DNA of 64,000 nt from Thiotrichaceae bacterium (GCA_023144895.1 JAGLEV010000029.1:1-64000), one strand, 5' to 3'; counted from the stretch's first letter, positions 25,760 through 34,661 are shown. Notes: generated by a model from the letters alone, not told the origin. A program made the numbers and translations.

Positions 25760-26947
25760 GTGAAAATTAAACACTATCATGAAGACAAAGCCTCTGAGCA
25801 TCATGACTTCCCTTGTGGGCAGTGTGGAGCGGAGCTGACCTATGCTATTGGTACAAACCATTTGCTATGCAATTATTGTGGTCATACTAATATCATTGAA
25901 GTTAAGTCAACACCAATAGAAGAATATGACCTACACTCTGCACTAGAAGAATTATCACACCTCGAAGAAGAATCTACGAATGTTGTTTCAGTATTAAACT
26001 GTCCTTCTTGTGGTGCTAAATTTAGTTTAAATGCGAATGAACATGCAGGAGATTGTCCCTTTTGTAGCGCACCAGCGGTGGTTAGTCATGAAAGTACACG
26101 GCATATTCATCCAGAATCATTATTACCGTTTAAACTAACAGAAGTACAAGCATTAAAGATATTTGATCGCTGGATATCCAGCCGTTGGTTTGCACCTTCT
26201 GCATTAAAAAATGCCTCCAAACGTGATGATAAAATGGTGGGAATTTACCTGCCATATTGGACTTATGACAGCCAAACTGAGACAAGATATCAAGGGCTAC
26301 GTGGTACAACTTATTATGATCGCCAAGTCTATACCACCGTAGAAAATGGTCGCACAGTAAGACGGGTGCGTAATGTACCCCGTATTCGCTGGCGCACAGT
26401 GCAAGGTCATGTCAGCTTGTATTTCGATGATGTACTGATTGGTGCTTCAGAGACACTACCAAGAGTCATCATTGATAATTTACAACCATGGGATTTGAGC
26501 CAGCTCATTCCTTATAGTGAACATTATATTAGTGGATTTCGCAGTGAAATTTATCAAGTTTCTCTCAATCAAGGGTTTAATTATGCACGGGCACGGATGG
26601 ACTCAGAGATAAAGAGAAAAATTAAAGTAGATATTGGTGGTGATCAACAACGAATCTCATCAAAGCATACTGACCACTCAGAAACAACCTTTAAGCATTT
26701 GCTACTGCCTGTATGGTCAGCAGCATTTCGTTATAAGAAAAAAACCTATCGCTTTGTCATCAATGGACGGAATGGCAAGATCCAAGGTGAAAGACCTTAT
26801 AGTGTTATTAAAATTACTTTATTTTCTATTTTTATCGTAGCAATAATACTTAGTATCATCTTCCTATTGAAAGATTCTAATATCGATTTTTCATCACTCC
26901 AAATGGACTATAACTACCCTACCAGTGGACACTCTTATGGTTATTAA
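25760..26947 (+). CDS. double zinc-ribbon membrane protein (YdjG-like)
   Basis: A 395-aa protein with two zinc ribbons, Cys19-Cys22...Cys37-Cys40 and Cys81-Cys84...Cys99-Cys102, a central domain with WTYDSQTETRYQGLRGTTYY and VRRVRNVPRIRWRTVQG, and a single membrane helix near residues 349-371 followed by a short tail. This layout matches YdjG/TFIIB-type zinc-ribbon proteins that pair with SPFH proteins. The start is GTG at 25760; an in-frame stop fifteen bases upstream and no later early ATG leave no better choice, though the ribosome-binding site is weak. The stop overlaps the start of the following lipoprotein gene. Confidence 0.85.
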   Translation: MKIKHYHEDKASEHHDFPCGQCGAELTYAIGTNHLLCNYCGHTNIIEVKSTPIEEYDLHSALEELSHLEEESTNVVSVLNCPSCGAKFSLNANEHAGDCPFCSAPAVVSHESTRHIHPESLLPFKLTEVQALKIFDRWISSRWFAPSALKNASKRDDKMVGIYLPYWTYDSQTETRYQGLRGTTYYDRQVYTTVENGRTVRRVRNVPRIRWRTVQGHVSLYFDDVLIGASETLPRVIIDNLQPWDLSQLIPYSEHYISGFRSEIYQVSLNQGFNYARARMDSEIKRKIKVDIGGDQQRISSKHTDHSETTFKHLLLPVWSAAFRYKKKTYRFVINGRNGKIQGERPYSVIKITLFSIFIVAIILSIIFLLKDSNIDFSSLQMDYNYPTSGHSYGY

Positions 26948-28253
26948 ACCGAATACAAAGCATCTTACACTTGGTCTTTCCATTGTTTTACTCAGCTCTT
27001 GCTCATCAACAACACCCGTGGTGAAAACGATAGAGAAAACGACACCCGAGATTGTAAAAACCCCAGCCAAGGTCGTCAAAACCCCAATCAAAAAGGCTCC
27101 AGTACCAGCGGTTAGGTATTATTCTAATCCACCACAAATAACAACACAAACGGCTCGCCGACCTAAAGCCCCACCGAAGAAAGTAGCATTGCCTAGAGCA
27201 CTACCAAGAGCATTGCCTAAACCTGTGTCTAGAGCAGTAGTGAGATCTAGACCTGTTGTTCGTCCTGTCGCAAGAAGACCTAGATCGAAACCTAGACCAG
27301 TAGTTCGTCGCCCTATAGTGAGGAGACCTGCAGCTAGAAGACCTGTAACAAGAAGACCTACCATTGCTAGAAGAGCTCCAGTAAGAAGAGCCCCTGTAAG
27401 AAGACCTACCGTAGTTAGAAGAGCTCCAGCAAGAAGAGCACAACCGAAATATCAAAAACCGAGACCAAGACCTCCTTATCGCCATCAGGTCAATCCTTTT
27501 CCAATGAAGCTTGCCTATGCTGCATTAAATCGTACACGACATAACGTACGTTATGATGGGCGTTATTTAAAAATTGGTTATCCTTGGGGAGATGTTCCTA
27601 GAGGTATCGGTGTTTGTACTGATGTCATTATTCGCTCCTATAGAAAACTAGGCGTTGACTTACAGCAACAAGTACACCGTGATATGAATAGTAATTTTTC
27701 TGCTTATCCTAATTTAAGAAAGTGGAATCTAAAACGACCTGATAGTAATATCGATCACCGTCGTGTCTATAACTTGCGTATTTTCTTGGCTCGTCATGCA
27801 CAGACATTACCACGGACAACAAATCCTGCACATTATCAACCCGGTGACCTAATAACATGGCAATTAGGACCTGGACAAGGACATATTGGTGTTGTTTCCA
27901 ACCAACGCTCTAAAACCGATCCGCGACGCTATATGATTGTTCATAATATTGCAGAAGGACCCAAGCTAGAAGATGTTTTATTTAGCTACCCAATGTCTGG
28001 GCATTATCGTTATAACGGTCAAATGAAATATTATAAGAGCCACCCTTTGCCAGAAGTATTACCGCTACCTTTAGCTCGTCACACAAAGAAAAAAATAAAT
28101 TTATTAAATGTTCGACTTGCCCCCTTACCTTCACCTCGTAAAAAGGCTAGAAAAGTAAGCTTGTTAGATATTCGACCCGATCAATTGCCTTTACCCCCCA
28201 AAAGCAATAGAAAAATAGGACTATTGGATATTTCACCTAGTTTGTTAAGGTAA
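26937..28253 (+). CDS. DUF1287 lipoprotein with Arg/Pro-rich linker
   Basis: A 438-aa predicted lipoprotein: lipobox LLSSC with acylated Cys22. Residues about 55-185 are a very basic Arg-Pro/Ala repeat (units such as RRPVARRP, RRAPVRRA) built largely from AGA codons. Residues 185-360 match DUF1287, an NlpC/P60-like fold, with GVCTDVIIRSYRKLGVDLQQ (candidate Cys), HVN-type and GHIGVVS (candidate His). The tail has three copies of a unit like KKxxLLDIRPxxLPLP. I start at the ATG at 26937 (GTG at 26925 is possible), which overlaps the upstream stop by 11 bases. Likely acts on peptidoglycan or peptides in the periplasm, the basic linker binding the wall or LPS (inference). Confidence 0.82.
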   Translation: MVIKPNTKHLTLGLSIVLLSSCSSTTPVVKTIEKTTPEIVKTPAKVVKTPIKKAPVPAVRYYSNPPQITTQTARRPKAPPKKVALPRALPRALPKPVSRAVVRSRPVVRPVARRPRSKPRPVVRRPIVRRPAARRPVTRRPTIARRAPVRRAPVRRPTVVRRAPARRAQPKYQKPRPRPPYRHQVNPFPMKLAYAALNRTRHNVRYDGRYLKIGYPWGDVPRGIGVCTDVIIRSYRKLGVDLQQQVHRDMNSNFSAYPNLRKWNLKRPDSNIDHRRVYNLRIFLARHAQTLPRTTNPAHYQPGDLITWQLGPGQGHIGVVSNQRSKTDPRRYMIVHNIAEGPKLEDVLFSYPMSGHYRYNGQMKYYKSHPLPEVLPLPLARHTKKKINLLNVRLAPLPSPRKKARKVSLLDIRPDQLPLPPKSNRKIGLLDISPSLLR

Positions 28254-28583
28254 GGTATTGACTTGATTTGTTTTAATAGCTGACACAACAAATCCCTCAA
28301 TAATCATTTTGATTTGTATACTATTTACCCCACCTAGAAAGCATTGTTTGTTCTATGCTTTGTGCATGGGGAATAGAAGTTGTATCTAATAGGCATCTTT
28401 TATTCAAATGATAAGGCGCAACTAACAAAAAAAGTTGCCCAAATAATGCAGTGCTGTCAATTGACGACAAAATAACAGGAAAAAGTTTACTCAAAGATAT
28501 ATTCAGTAGATTTTATATAAGTTATAGTCATCAAACAGCGGCATTAATATGGGGTTCTTGCGCTTGGGCTAATCAGGATTATT
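28254..28583. other. 330-base leader with two stem-loops, no gene
   Basis: Stem-loop one: CCCCA (28328-28332) with TGGGG (28367-28371), enclosing AAAGCAT (28338-28344) with ATGCTTT (28355-28361). Stem-loop two: GCAACT (28418-28423) with AGTTGC (28433-28438). A 68-codon frame (28451-28657) runs through the rest but reads as non-protein and overlaps the next gene. The region probably carries the 3' end of the lipoprotein message and the promoter of the lytic transglycosylase. Confidence 0.4.
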
Positions 28584-29351
28584 ATGAATATATTATCGAA
28601 GAGTATTATTGGATCAGTAATAATGCTCAGTATAACATTAGGCATGGCAGAGGCTAATGCCAAAAATAAGAAAAACACTAAATCTTATCGATATGCACCT
28701 TGTGAAAGTTACCCTAAACACATATTAGATAAAAAAGCCTCAAAGTATGGTAAAAGTATTAGTAAGTCAGCAAGTGACTATCAGGTTTCAGAAAATCTGA
28801 TTAAAGCCGTGATTACGGTTGAATCTTGTTTTCGACAACGTGCACGCTCACCTAAAGGTGCCGCAGGTTTAATGCAATTAATGCCAGCAACTGCACGACG
28901 CTTTGGCACTTCAAGAAAGAAACGCTATAACTCAAAGTATAATATTAGAGCAGGTACTCGCTACCTCAAGTTTTTACTGAAACGCTATCAAGGTAATCTC
29001 GCACTCACTGCCGCAGCGTATAATGCGGGTGAAGGAGCTGTTGCTCGCCATAACGGCATTCCTCCTTACCAAGAAACACAAAAATATGTTCGTAAAGTAC
29101 TGCATGTTTATAAAAAACTTGCAGGTTATAAGCCAGCACGACGAGGAACGATTGCAGGGAAGCGTATTAATCACCGCTATCAAGTACAAAAGAGACCGAT
29201 CCAACGTAGCCGTGCATGGTATATCAGCCAATTTAACCATCGTAAAAATTTACAAAGAATTAAAAATCTTCGACTGAAAAGACGTATAACTAAACGCAGT
29301 AGTGGACTCACCCGTGCAGAACTACGGCTAGTCAAAGATTTATTACATTAA
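28584..29351 (+). CDS. lytic transglycosylase (SLT domain)
   Basis: Periplasmic enzyme cleaving the glycan strands of peptidoglycan, 255 aa. A signal peptide of about 26 residues (ending AEANA) is followed by an SLT domain from about 50 to 170 with catalytic Glu80 (AVITVESCF), the motif GAAGLMQLMPATARRFG at 92-107 and AYNAGEGAV near 145. The C-terminal 80 residues are strongly basic (RRITKRSSG) and may bind the wall. The Slt70/MltC-like family call is secure; the particular class is not. It follows the DUF1287 lipoprotein gene, so both act on the cell wall. The start ATG lacks a strong SD. Confidence 0.92.
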   Translation: MNILSKSIIGSVIMLSITLGMAEANAKNKKNTKSYRYAPCESYPKHILDKKASKYGKSISKSASDYQVSENLIKAVITVESCFRQRARSPKGAAGLMQLMPATARRFGTSRKKRYNSKYNIRAGTRYLKFLLKRYQGNLALTAAAYNAGEGAVARHNGIPPYQETQKYVRKVLHVYKKLAGYKPARRGTIAGKRINHRYQVQKRPIQRSRAWYISQFNHRKNLQRIKNLRLKRRITKRSSGLTRAELRLVKDLLH

Positions 29352-29356
29352 AAATT

Positions 29357-29385
29357 AAGAGAGTAAGCTTCCTGTTTACTCTCTT
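29357..29385. terminator. convergent terminator hairpin
   Basis: AAGAGAGTAA (29357-29366) pairs perfectly with TTACTCTCTT (29376-29385) around a nine-base loop, just after the lytic transglycosylase stop and just before the stop of the small convergent gene. Confidence 0.7.
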
Positions 29386-29399
29386 GCTACCACGATCGA

Positions 29400-29489
29400 T
29401 TAGTCATCAATACTCGCCACAACAACACAGAATGAAATCAGTGCAAGAACAATAACCATCAGTATAACTAGACCAGCGACTAGTGACAT
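29400..29489 (-). CDS. 29-residue single-span membrane peptide
   Basis: Encodes a peptide starting MSLVAGLVILMV, hydrophobic throughout, ending VVVASIDD. The ATG at 29489 lies five bases after AGGAGG on the minus strand, one of the best ribosome-binding sites in the window. One membrane helix and an acidic end. It has its own 3' hairpin and stands alone between the lytic transglycosylase and pilB genes. Function unknown. Its size and lone position are reminiscent of stress-induced small membrane proteins, which is only an analogy. Confidence 0.65.
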   Translation of the reverse strand: MSLVAGLVILMVIVLALISFCVVVASIDD

Positions 29490-29635
29490 AAGCCCCTCCT
29501 ATTATGGTAATAGAAAATATAGGTATCAATATTTCTTAAGTCTAGTATAGATCAAGTATTGAACAATGTAAGATTTTTTTTCGTGTGTTTTTTACAACAC
29601 GATTGCTTATTAATTCATTAATAATTAGATCAACG

Positions 29636-29667
29636 GTTATTTAAAATAACAATCTATACTGTATAGT
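29636..29667 (+). promoter_or_regulatory. AT-rich palindromes before pilB
   Basis: GTTATTTAAAATAAC (29636-29650) and CTATACTGTATAG (29654-29666) are two palindromes side by side, 38-68 bases before the pilB ATG. The second holds TATACT/TATAGT boxes usable as a -10 element. No sigma-54 GG/GC signature is seen. Candidate pilB promoter and operator. Confidence 0.35.
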
Positions 29668-29703
29668 GAGCCTCATAACAATCATAACAATGGCTTTCTA
29701 GCA

Positions 29704-31434
29704 ATGACGACCAGCGAATCAGCTATATTACCTACGCTTGTAAAAAATCTAATTAATAAAGGTAAAATTGATCTTCAAACAGCACAAGAATCAATAAAAA
29801 ATGCAATTGATGTGGATACACCCATCGCAAGCTATCTAGTGCAACGACGAATAATAAGCCAAGAAGAACTTGCAATGGCTTGCAGTGAAGTCTTCGGTTT
29901 AAGCATTACTGACCTTGACAGCATCAATATTACCGATGAGGTTCGTCAGATGTTAAGCCTTGATCAGGCGCGAAAACTCCAGTTATTACCATTATTTCAT
30001 TATGGCAAAAGCATCCATGTTGCTGTCGCTGACCCACATTTTTTAAATAATTTAGATGATATCAAGTTTGCAACAGGCTTTGTTGCTGAACCCATTATCG
30101 TTGAATACAACAAACTACAAACTGTTTTCCGTAACAACAGCTTAGAAGGCAGTGAAACGGCTGAACGTATTGGTATGACCGTTTCTTCTTCTACCGCTGA
30201 AAAAGATTTAGCGATTTCAACTTACCAAATTGAAAGTGATATTGAGGAAGAGGAAGAGAGTGAAGATGATACGGGCATTGATATTACTAAATTTGTTGAT
30301 GAGTTACTCATTCATGCTGTACTAAAAAGTGTATCAGATATTCATGTAGAGCCTTATGAAAAGCTATTGCGAGTACGTTATCGTATTGATGGAATTTTAC
30401 AGGTTGTTGCTACTCCGCCTAAGCAAATTACTAGAAAGCTCATTGCACGGATTAAAGTCATGTCACGACTTAACACTTCTGAAAGACGTGTACCGCAAGA
30501 TGGGCGTATTCATTTTAAGTTAAATAATGATCGGTTTATTGACCTTCGTGTTAACACCTTACCAACTCTTTATGGCGAAAAAGTGGTGATGCGATTGCTT
30601 GATGCTAGCCATGCTCTCATTGGAATGGAAAAGCTTGGTTTTGATAAGGTGCAACATAAAGTCTTATTAGATGCATTGAATAAACCTGATGGCATGATCC
30701 TAGTCACGGGGCCAACAGGTAGTGGTAAAACCGTGACTCTCTATAGTGGCTTAAATATATTAAACACCTCAGAGCGTAATATCTCCACAGCAGAAGACCC
30801 TTGTGAAATTCAGCTACTAGGAGTCAACCAAGTCAATGTTAATCCTAAAGTAGGCTTAACCTTTGCTTCTGCCTTAAAAGCCTTTTTACGACAAGATCCA
30901 GATATCATCATGGTCGGTGAGATTCGAGATATAGAAACCTCTGATATTGCGATTAAAGCCGCGCAAACAGGTCACCTTGTACTCTCCACACTGCACACCA
31001 ATAGCGCCCCTGAAACACTCACTCGACTCGTGAATATGGGGGTTAAGCCCTTTAATATTGCTTCAACGGTTCATTTAATTATCGCTCAGCGATTAGCAAG
31101 AAAACTTTGTTCTCACTGTAAGTCAATCACTGAACCAGGGCATACTATATTGCAAACATTGGGCTTTGCAGAAGAAGAGTTTGATGACCTAAAAATCTAT
31201 GAAGCCATCGGTTGTAGTGAATGCTCTGATGGCTATAAAGGACGAGTGGGTATTTATCAAGTCATGCCTATATCTCCCTTGATGGGAAGAATGGTAATGG
31301 ACGGTAAAAATGCTCTTGATATTGCTCAGCAAGCAAAAGCAGAAGGTATTGCCGACCTACGAGAGTCAGCACTCCAAAAAGTACGGGAAGGAGTTACCTC
31401 CTTAAATGAATTAGAACGTATCACTAAAGACTAA
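29704..31434 (+). CDS. pilB: type IV pilus assembly ATPase PilB
   Basis: Hexameric cytosolic ATPase powering pilus extension, 576 aa. The N-terminal GspE_N domains span about 1-160, followed by an acidic stretch (IEEEEESEDDTGID) and the ATPase core with Walker A GPTGSGKT, Asp box RIHFKLNNDRFIDLRV, Walker B IMVGEIRD and His box QTGHLVLSTLHTN. A tetracysteine zinc site (CSHC...CSEC) near residue 475-505 is typical of PilB/GspE. pilC begins five bases after the stop and pilD overlaps pilC, a standard pilBCD operon; the pilin gene pilA is not in the window. Confidence 0.96.
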   Translation: MTTSESAILPTLVKNLINKGKIDLQTAQESIKNAIDVDTPIASYLVQRRIISQEELAMACSEVFGLSITDLDSINITDEVRQMLSLDQARKLQLLPLFHYGKSIHVAVADPHFLNNLDDIKFATGFVAEPIIVEYNKLQTVFRNNSLEGSETAERIGMTVSSSTAEKDLAISTYQIESDIEEEEESEDDTGIDITKFVDELLIHAVLKSVSDIHVEPYEKLLRVRYRIDGILQVVATPPKQITRKLIARIKVMSRLNTSERRVPQDGRIHFKLNNDRFIDLRVNTLPTLYGEKVVMRLLDASHALIGMEKLGFDKVQHKVLLDALNKPDGMILVTGPTGSGKTVTLYSGLNILNTSERNISTAEDPCEIQLLGVNQVNVNPKVGLTFASALKAFLRQDPDIIMVGEIRDIETSDIAIKAAQTGHLVLSTLHTNSAPETLTRLVNMGVKPFNIASTVHLIIAQRLARKLCSHCKSITEPGHTILQTLGFAEEEFDDLKIYEAIGCSECSDGYKGRVGIYQVMPISPLMGRMVMDGKNALDIAQQAKAEGIADLRESALQKVREGVTSLNELERITKD

Positions 31435-31439
31435 TAATT

Positions 31440-32663
31440 ATGGCTACAAAAACGATGCAATCATCCCTAGACTATCCTACCTTTATTTGGGAAGGAAAAA
31501 CCAAAGATGGGGTTAAAATTCGTGGGGAAGATCGTGCACCCAATGCGAATATGCTCAAAGCAATCTTACACCGTAAAGGTTACCGAATTCGCTTTATCAA
31601 AGCTAAGAGCAAGCCACTATTTAAGCAACGCATTAAATCGGCAGATATTGCTTATTTTGCACGACAGCTCACCTCAATGATGCGCTCAGGTATTCCCTTA
31701 ATGCAATCTTTAGAGATTATTAGCTCAGCTCATGATAATCCGTCCATGCAGGAATTGATTATCACCATTAATAAAGATATTGCCACAGGTACTGATTTTG
31801 CTGGGGCTTTATCAAGACACCCCCGTTATTTTGATGAGCTATTTATTAACTTGATTGCTGCGGGAGAAAAAGCAGGTACTTTAGAAGATATGCTTGAAAG
31901 AATAGCGACTTATAAAGAAAAAACCGAAAACCTTAAAGCTAAGATCAAAAAAGCAATGACCTATCCTATTACCATTATTATCGTGGCATTGGTAGTCACA
32001 GGCATTATGATGATCTTTGTTATTCCACAATTTAAAGAATTGTTTACAGGTTTTGGTGCTGAGTTACCTGCATTTACACTGATGATAGTTAATATGTCAG
32101 AATGGTTAGAAGCCAATTGGTGGATTCCTTTAGGTCTTATTATTGCGGGGATCTTTGTTTTTATTAGAGCAAAACGTAGTTCCAAAAAGTTTAATCACTT
32201 CCTTGATCGCTTAGTATTAAAAATGCCAATTTTTGGCAATCTTGTCGACAAATCAGCGATTGCACGTTTTTCACGAACACTCGCTACAATGTCAGCCTCT
32301 GGTATTCCCATCGTAGAGGCACTAGAGTCCGTTGCAGGAGCAACAGGTAATATAGTCTATCAAACAGCAACACTAGAAGTTAGAAGTGATGTTTCTAAAG
32401 GTGTACAATTAAATCAAGCAATGCGTACCACCCAAGCATTTCCTAATATGGTGATACAAATGACCAAAGTGGCTGAAGAATCTGGGCGACTCGAAGAAAT
32501 GCTGAGTAAAGTAGCTGACTACTATGAAGACCAAGTCGATGACTTAGTTGATTCACTTTCGAAACAAATCGAACCAATCATTATGGCTATCCTTGGTGTA
32601 TTAGTGGGTGGAATGGTGATAGCAATGTATTTACCTATTTTCAAATTAGGATCAGCGATTTAA
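31440..32663 (+). CDS. pilC: type IV pilus inner-membrane platform protein PilC
   Basis: Polytopic inner-membrane protein that couples PilB to pilin insertion. 407 aa with two T2SSF domains (about 70-195 and 270-395). Each has the characteristic helix ending in a membrane span: AYFARQLTSMMRSGIPLMQSLEII and ARFSRTLATMSASGIPIVEALESV; membrane segments near 170-195, 220-240 and 375-400. N-terminal FIWEGKTKDGVKIRGE is the usual PilC start. The last base of its stop overlaps the pilD start. Confidence 0.96.
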   Translation: MATKTMQSSLDYPTFIWEGKTKDGVKIRGEDRAPNANMLKAILHRKGYRIRFIKAKSKPLFKQRIKSADIAYFARQLTSMMRSGIPLMQSLEIISSAHDNPSMQELIITINKDIATGTDFAGALSRHPRYFDELFINLIAAGEKAGTLEDMLERIATYKEKTENLKAKIKKAMTYPITIIIVALVVTGIMMIFVIPQFKELFTGFGAELPAFTLMIVNMSEWLEANWWIPLGLIIAGIFVFIRAKRSSKKFNHFLDRLVLKMPIFGNLVDKSAIARFSRTLATMSASGIPIVEALESVAGATGNIVYQTATLEVRSDVSKGVQLNQAMRTTQAFPNMVIQMTKVAEESGRLEEMLSKVADYYEDQVDDLVDSLSKQIEPIIMAILGVLVGGMVIAMYLPIFKLGSAI

Positions 32664-33547
32664 TGGAAGCCATAGAATTTTTAAAACAGTCTCCAGTGAC
32701 GCTATTTATTGTGGTTACTTTTTTTGGCTTAACCGTTGGTAGTTTTCTTAATGTCGTTATTTATCGCTTGCCTGTTATGCTGGAAAGAGAGTGGCGAGAA
32801 CAATGCAATGAATTACAAGAAGATGATAAGAAAAAAGAAGATAATACGAATAAAGATAAATTTAACTTAGCCGTACCTCGCTCTCGATGCCCACATTGCA
32901 ATCATTTAATCACCGCACTAGAAAATATACCCATCATTAGCTATCTCTTAATGCGTGGAAAGTGTTCTGGTTGTCAGCAAGCTATTTCCATCCGTTATCC
33001 TTTAGTTGAGCTGATGACAGGGCTACTTTCTGTTCTAGTTGCATGGAAATTTGGTGCTAGCTTACAAACACTCGCCGCTTTATTTTTCATTTGGACATTA
33101 ATCAGTCTTGCGCTGATTGACCTTGATACCATGTACCTACCTGATAGCCTTACTCTTCCCCTGCTGTGGCTAGGTATTGTTGTCAATTATTTTGGTGTAT
33201 TTATCTCACTAGAAGATAGTATTATGGGTGCTATTGTTGGCTATCTCTCATTATGGACAGTATTTCAGCTTTTCTTATTATTAACGGGTAAGGAAGGTTT
33301 TGGCTTTGGTGACTTTAAACTACTTGCCGCTTTAGGTGCTTGGGGTGGATGGCAAATTATATTACCAACTATCTTTGCAGCTTCTTTATTAGGCGCTATT
33401 ATAGGCATCGCCATGATGGTAGTAAAAAAAGACTTTACCAGCAGAGCAATACCTTTTGGACCTTGGCTAGCCATTGCTGGAGGCGCTAGCTTTATCTGGC
33501 AAGATGAAATTAAACAATACTTACATTACCTACTCAATCCCCTATAG
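32663..33547 (+). CDS. pilD: prepilin peptidase / N-methyltransferase PilD
   Basis: Inner-membrane aspartate protease that cleaves and methylates prepilins and type II pseudopilins. 294 aa with an N-terminal GSFLNVVIYRLP motif, the zinc-binding CPHCNHLITALENIP...CSGCQQ, then six or so membrane helices. Catalytic aspartates are in LIDLDTMYLPD and GFGFGDFKLLAALGAWGG. A charged insertion (ELQEDDKKKEDNTNKDKFN) precedes the first cysteine pair and is longer than I expect, but not unusual. Continues by nine bases to apt. Confidence 0.96.
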   Translation: MEAIEFLKQSPVTLFIVVTFFGLTVGSFLNVVIYRLPVMLEREWREQCNELQEDDKKKEDNTNKDKFNLAVPRSRCPHCNHLITALENIPIISYLLMRGKCSGCQQAISIRYPLVELMTGLLSVLVAWKFGASLQTLAALFFIWTLISLALIDLDTMYLPDSLTLPLLWLGIVVNYFGVFISLEDSIMGAIVGYLSLWTVFQLFLLLTGKEGFGFGDFKLLAALGAWGGWQIILPTIFAASLLGAIIGIAMMVVKKDFTSRAIPFGPWLAIAGGASFIWQDEIKQYLHYLLNPL

Positions 33548-33555
33548 GATTCTTA

Positions 33556-34092
33556 ATGAACGATACGATCAGAGCCTCTATTCGCACAATCCCTGACTAC
33601 CCTAAAGCAGGGATTCAGTTCCGAGATATTACGACATTACTCGCTAATCCCACGGCTCTCCGCATGACAATTGATGGCTTTGTACATCGCTATATGCAGT
33701 ATGATATTAATGCCGTCGCAGGAATTGAAGCACGTGGCTTTATCTTTGGTGCAACAATCGCCTATGAACTAGGAGTAAAATTTATTCCTATTCGTAAATC
33801 AGGAAAATTACCTGGAGAAACGATTAGCCAGTCTTACCAGCTAGAATATGGTGAAGATAACTTAGAACTCGATGTTGATAGTGTTCATGCTAATGACCGC
33901 ATTTTGTTAATTGATGATCTCATTGCAACGGGTGGCACTGCAGAAGCAGCGATTAAGCTCATTCGTCAATTAAAGGGTACAGTTGTTGAAAGTGCTTTTG
34001 TTGTTGATTTACCCGATTTAGGTGGCTGTCAGCATTTGGAAGAAAAATTGAACTGCCCTTGTTTTGCCTTATGTGAATTTGAAGGTGATTAA
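33556..34092 (+). CDS. apt: adenine phosphoribosyltransferase
   Basis: Purine salvage: adenine plus PRPP to AMP. 178 aa, slightly short of E. coli (183). The PRPP-binding motif is ILLIDDLIATGGTAEAA, preceded by the IEARGFIFG and RKSGKLPGETISQSY segments typical of the enzyme. It starts nine bases after pilD and is followed immediately by the nucleosidase gene. The pair Apt plus methylthioadenosine/SAH nucleosidase forms an adenine-salvage unit, which also connects with ahcY at the window start. Confidence 0.96.
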   Translation: MNDTIRASIRTIPDYPKAGIQFRDITTLLANPTALRMTIDGFVHRYMQYDINAVAGIEARGFIFGATIAYELGVKFIPIRKSGKLPGETISQSYQLEYGEDNLELDVDSVHANDRILLIDDLIATGGTAEAAIKLIRQLKGTVVESAFVVDLPDLGGCQHLEEKLNCPCFALCEFEGD

Positions 34093-34095
34093 GTG

Positions 34096-34656
34096 ATGCG
34101 TTACCTCATTGTTGCCGCTCTAGAGCAAGAAACTGCAGGTTTAGAAAGCTTTGCTCCATTGATTCATACGGGTATTGGTAAGCTTAATGCAGCAATCAAG
34201 CTTTATCAAGCCATCATAAAATACCAGCCTGATTGTATTATTAACTATGGGACAGCAGGTAGCGTATCAGGACATTCTGGCTTACTCAAAGTCGATACTT
34301 TTATCCAACGAGATATGGATGCACGTGGCTTAGGTGTTGCACGTGGGATTACTCCTTTTGAAAATGAGAGCCTTCCTGAAGCAAAAGGTATTGTGCTCGC
34401 CTCAGGTGATTCTTTTGTTACTCATTCTGCTCAGCAACTAGAAGGGCTCAATATCAAAGTGGATTTAATTGATATGGAGGGCTTTGCTTTACACAAAGTC
34501 TGTCAACATCATCAAGTAGACTTTGAGTGTTATAAGTATGTTACCGATAATACTGATGAAGAAGCTTCTAATGACTGGCTAAGCAATGTTGCAAAAGGTG
34601 CGGTACTTTTTGCTGAAGTATTGAAGCAAGATTATGGTCGTTCTTTGCTGCAATAA
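34096..34656 (+). CDS. MTA/SAH nucleosidase-like phosphorylase, short form
   Basis: A member of the purine/uridine phosphorylase family resembling methylthioadenosine/S-adenosylhomocysteine nucleosidase. 186 aa against about 230 for E. coli MtnN, so it is a compact version. Conserved parts are the N-terminal ALEQETAG, HTGIGKLNAAI, INYGTAGS, LIDMEGFAL (substrate-binding Met-Glu) and YVTDNTDEEASNDW (catalytic Asp). I prefer the ATG at 34096 to the GTG at 34093. Located directly after apt, it would release adenine for Apt. Whether it prefers MTA, SAH or another nucleoside is not visible. Confidence 0.85.
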   Translation: MRYLIVAALEQETAGLESFAPLIHTGIGKLNAAIKLYQAIIKYQPDCIINYGTAGSVSGHSGLLKVDTFIQRDMDARGLGVARGITPFENESLPEAKGIVLASGDSFVTHSAQQLEGLNIKVDLIDMEGFALHKVCQHHQVDFECYKYVTDNTDEEASNDWLSNVAKGAVLFAEVLKQDYGRSLLQ

Positions 34657-34661
34657 AATAC

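Noticed and set aside
28451-28657. 68-codon frame before the lytic transglycosylase
   Set aside because: No ribosome-binding site, no domain, and it overlaps the signal peptide region of the real gene in another frame.
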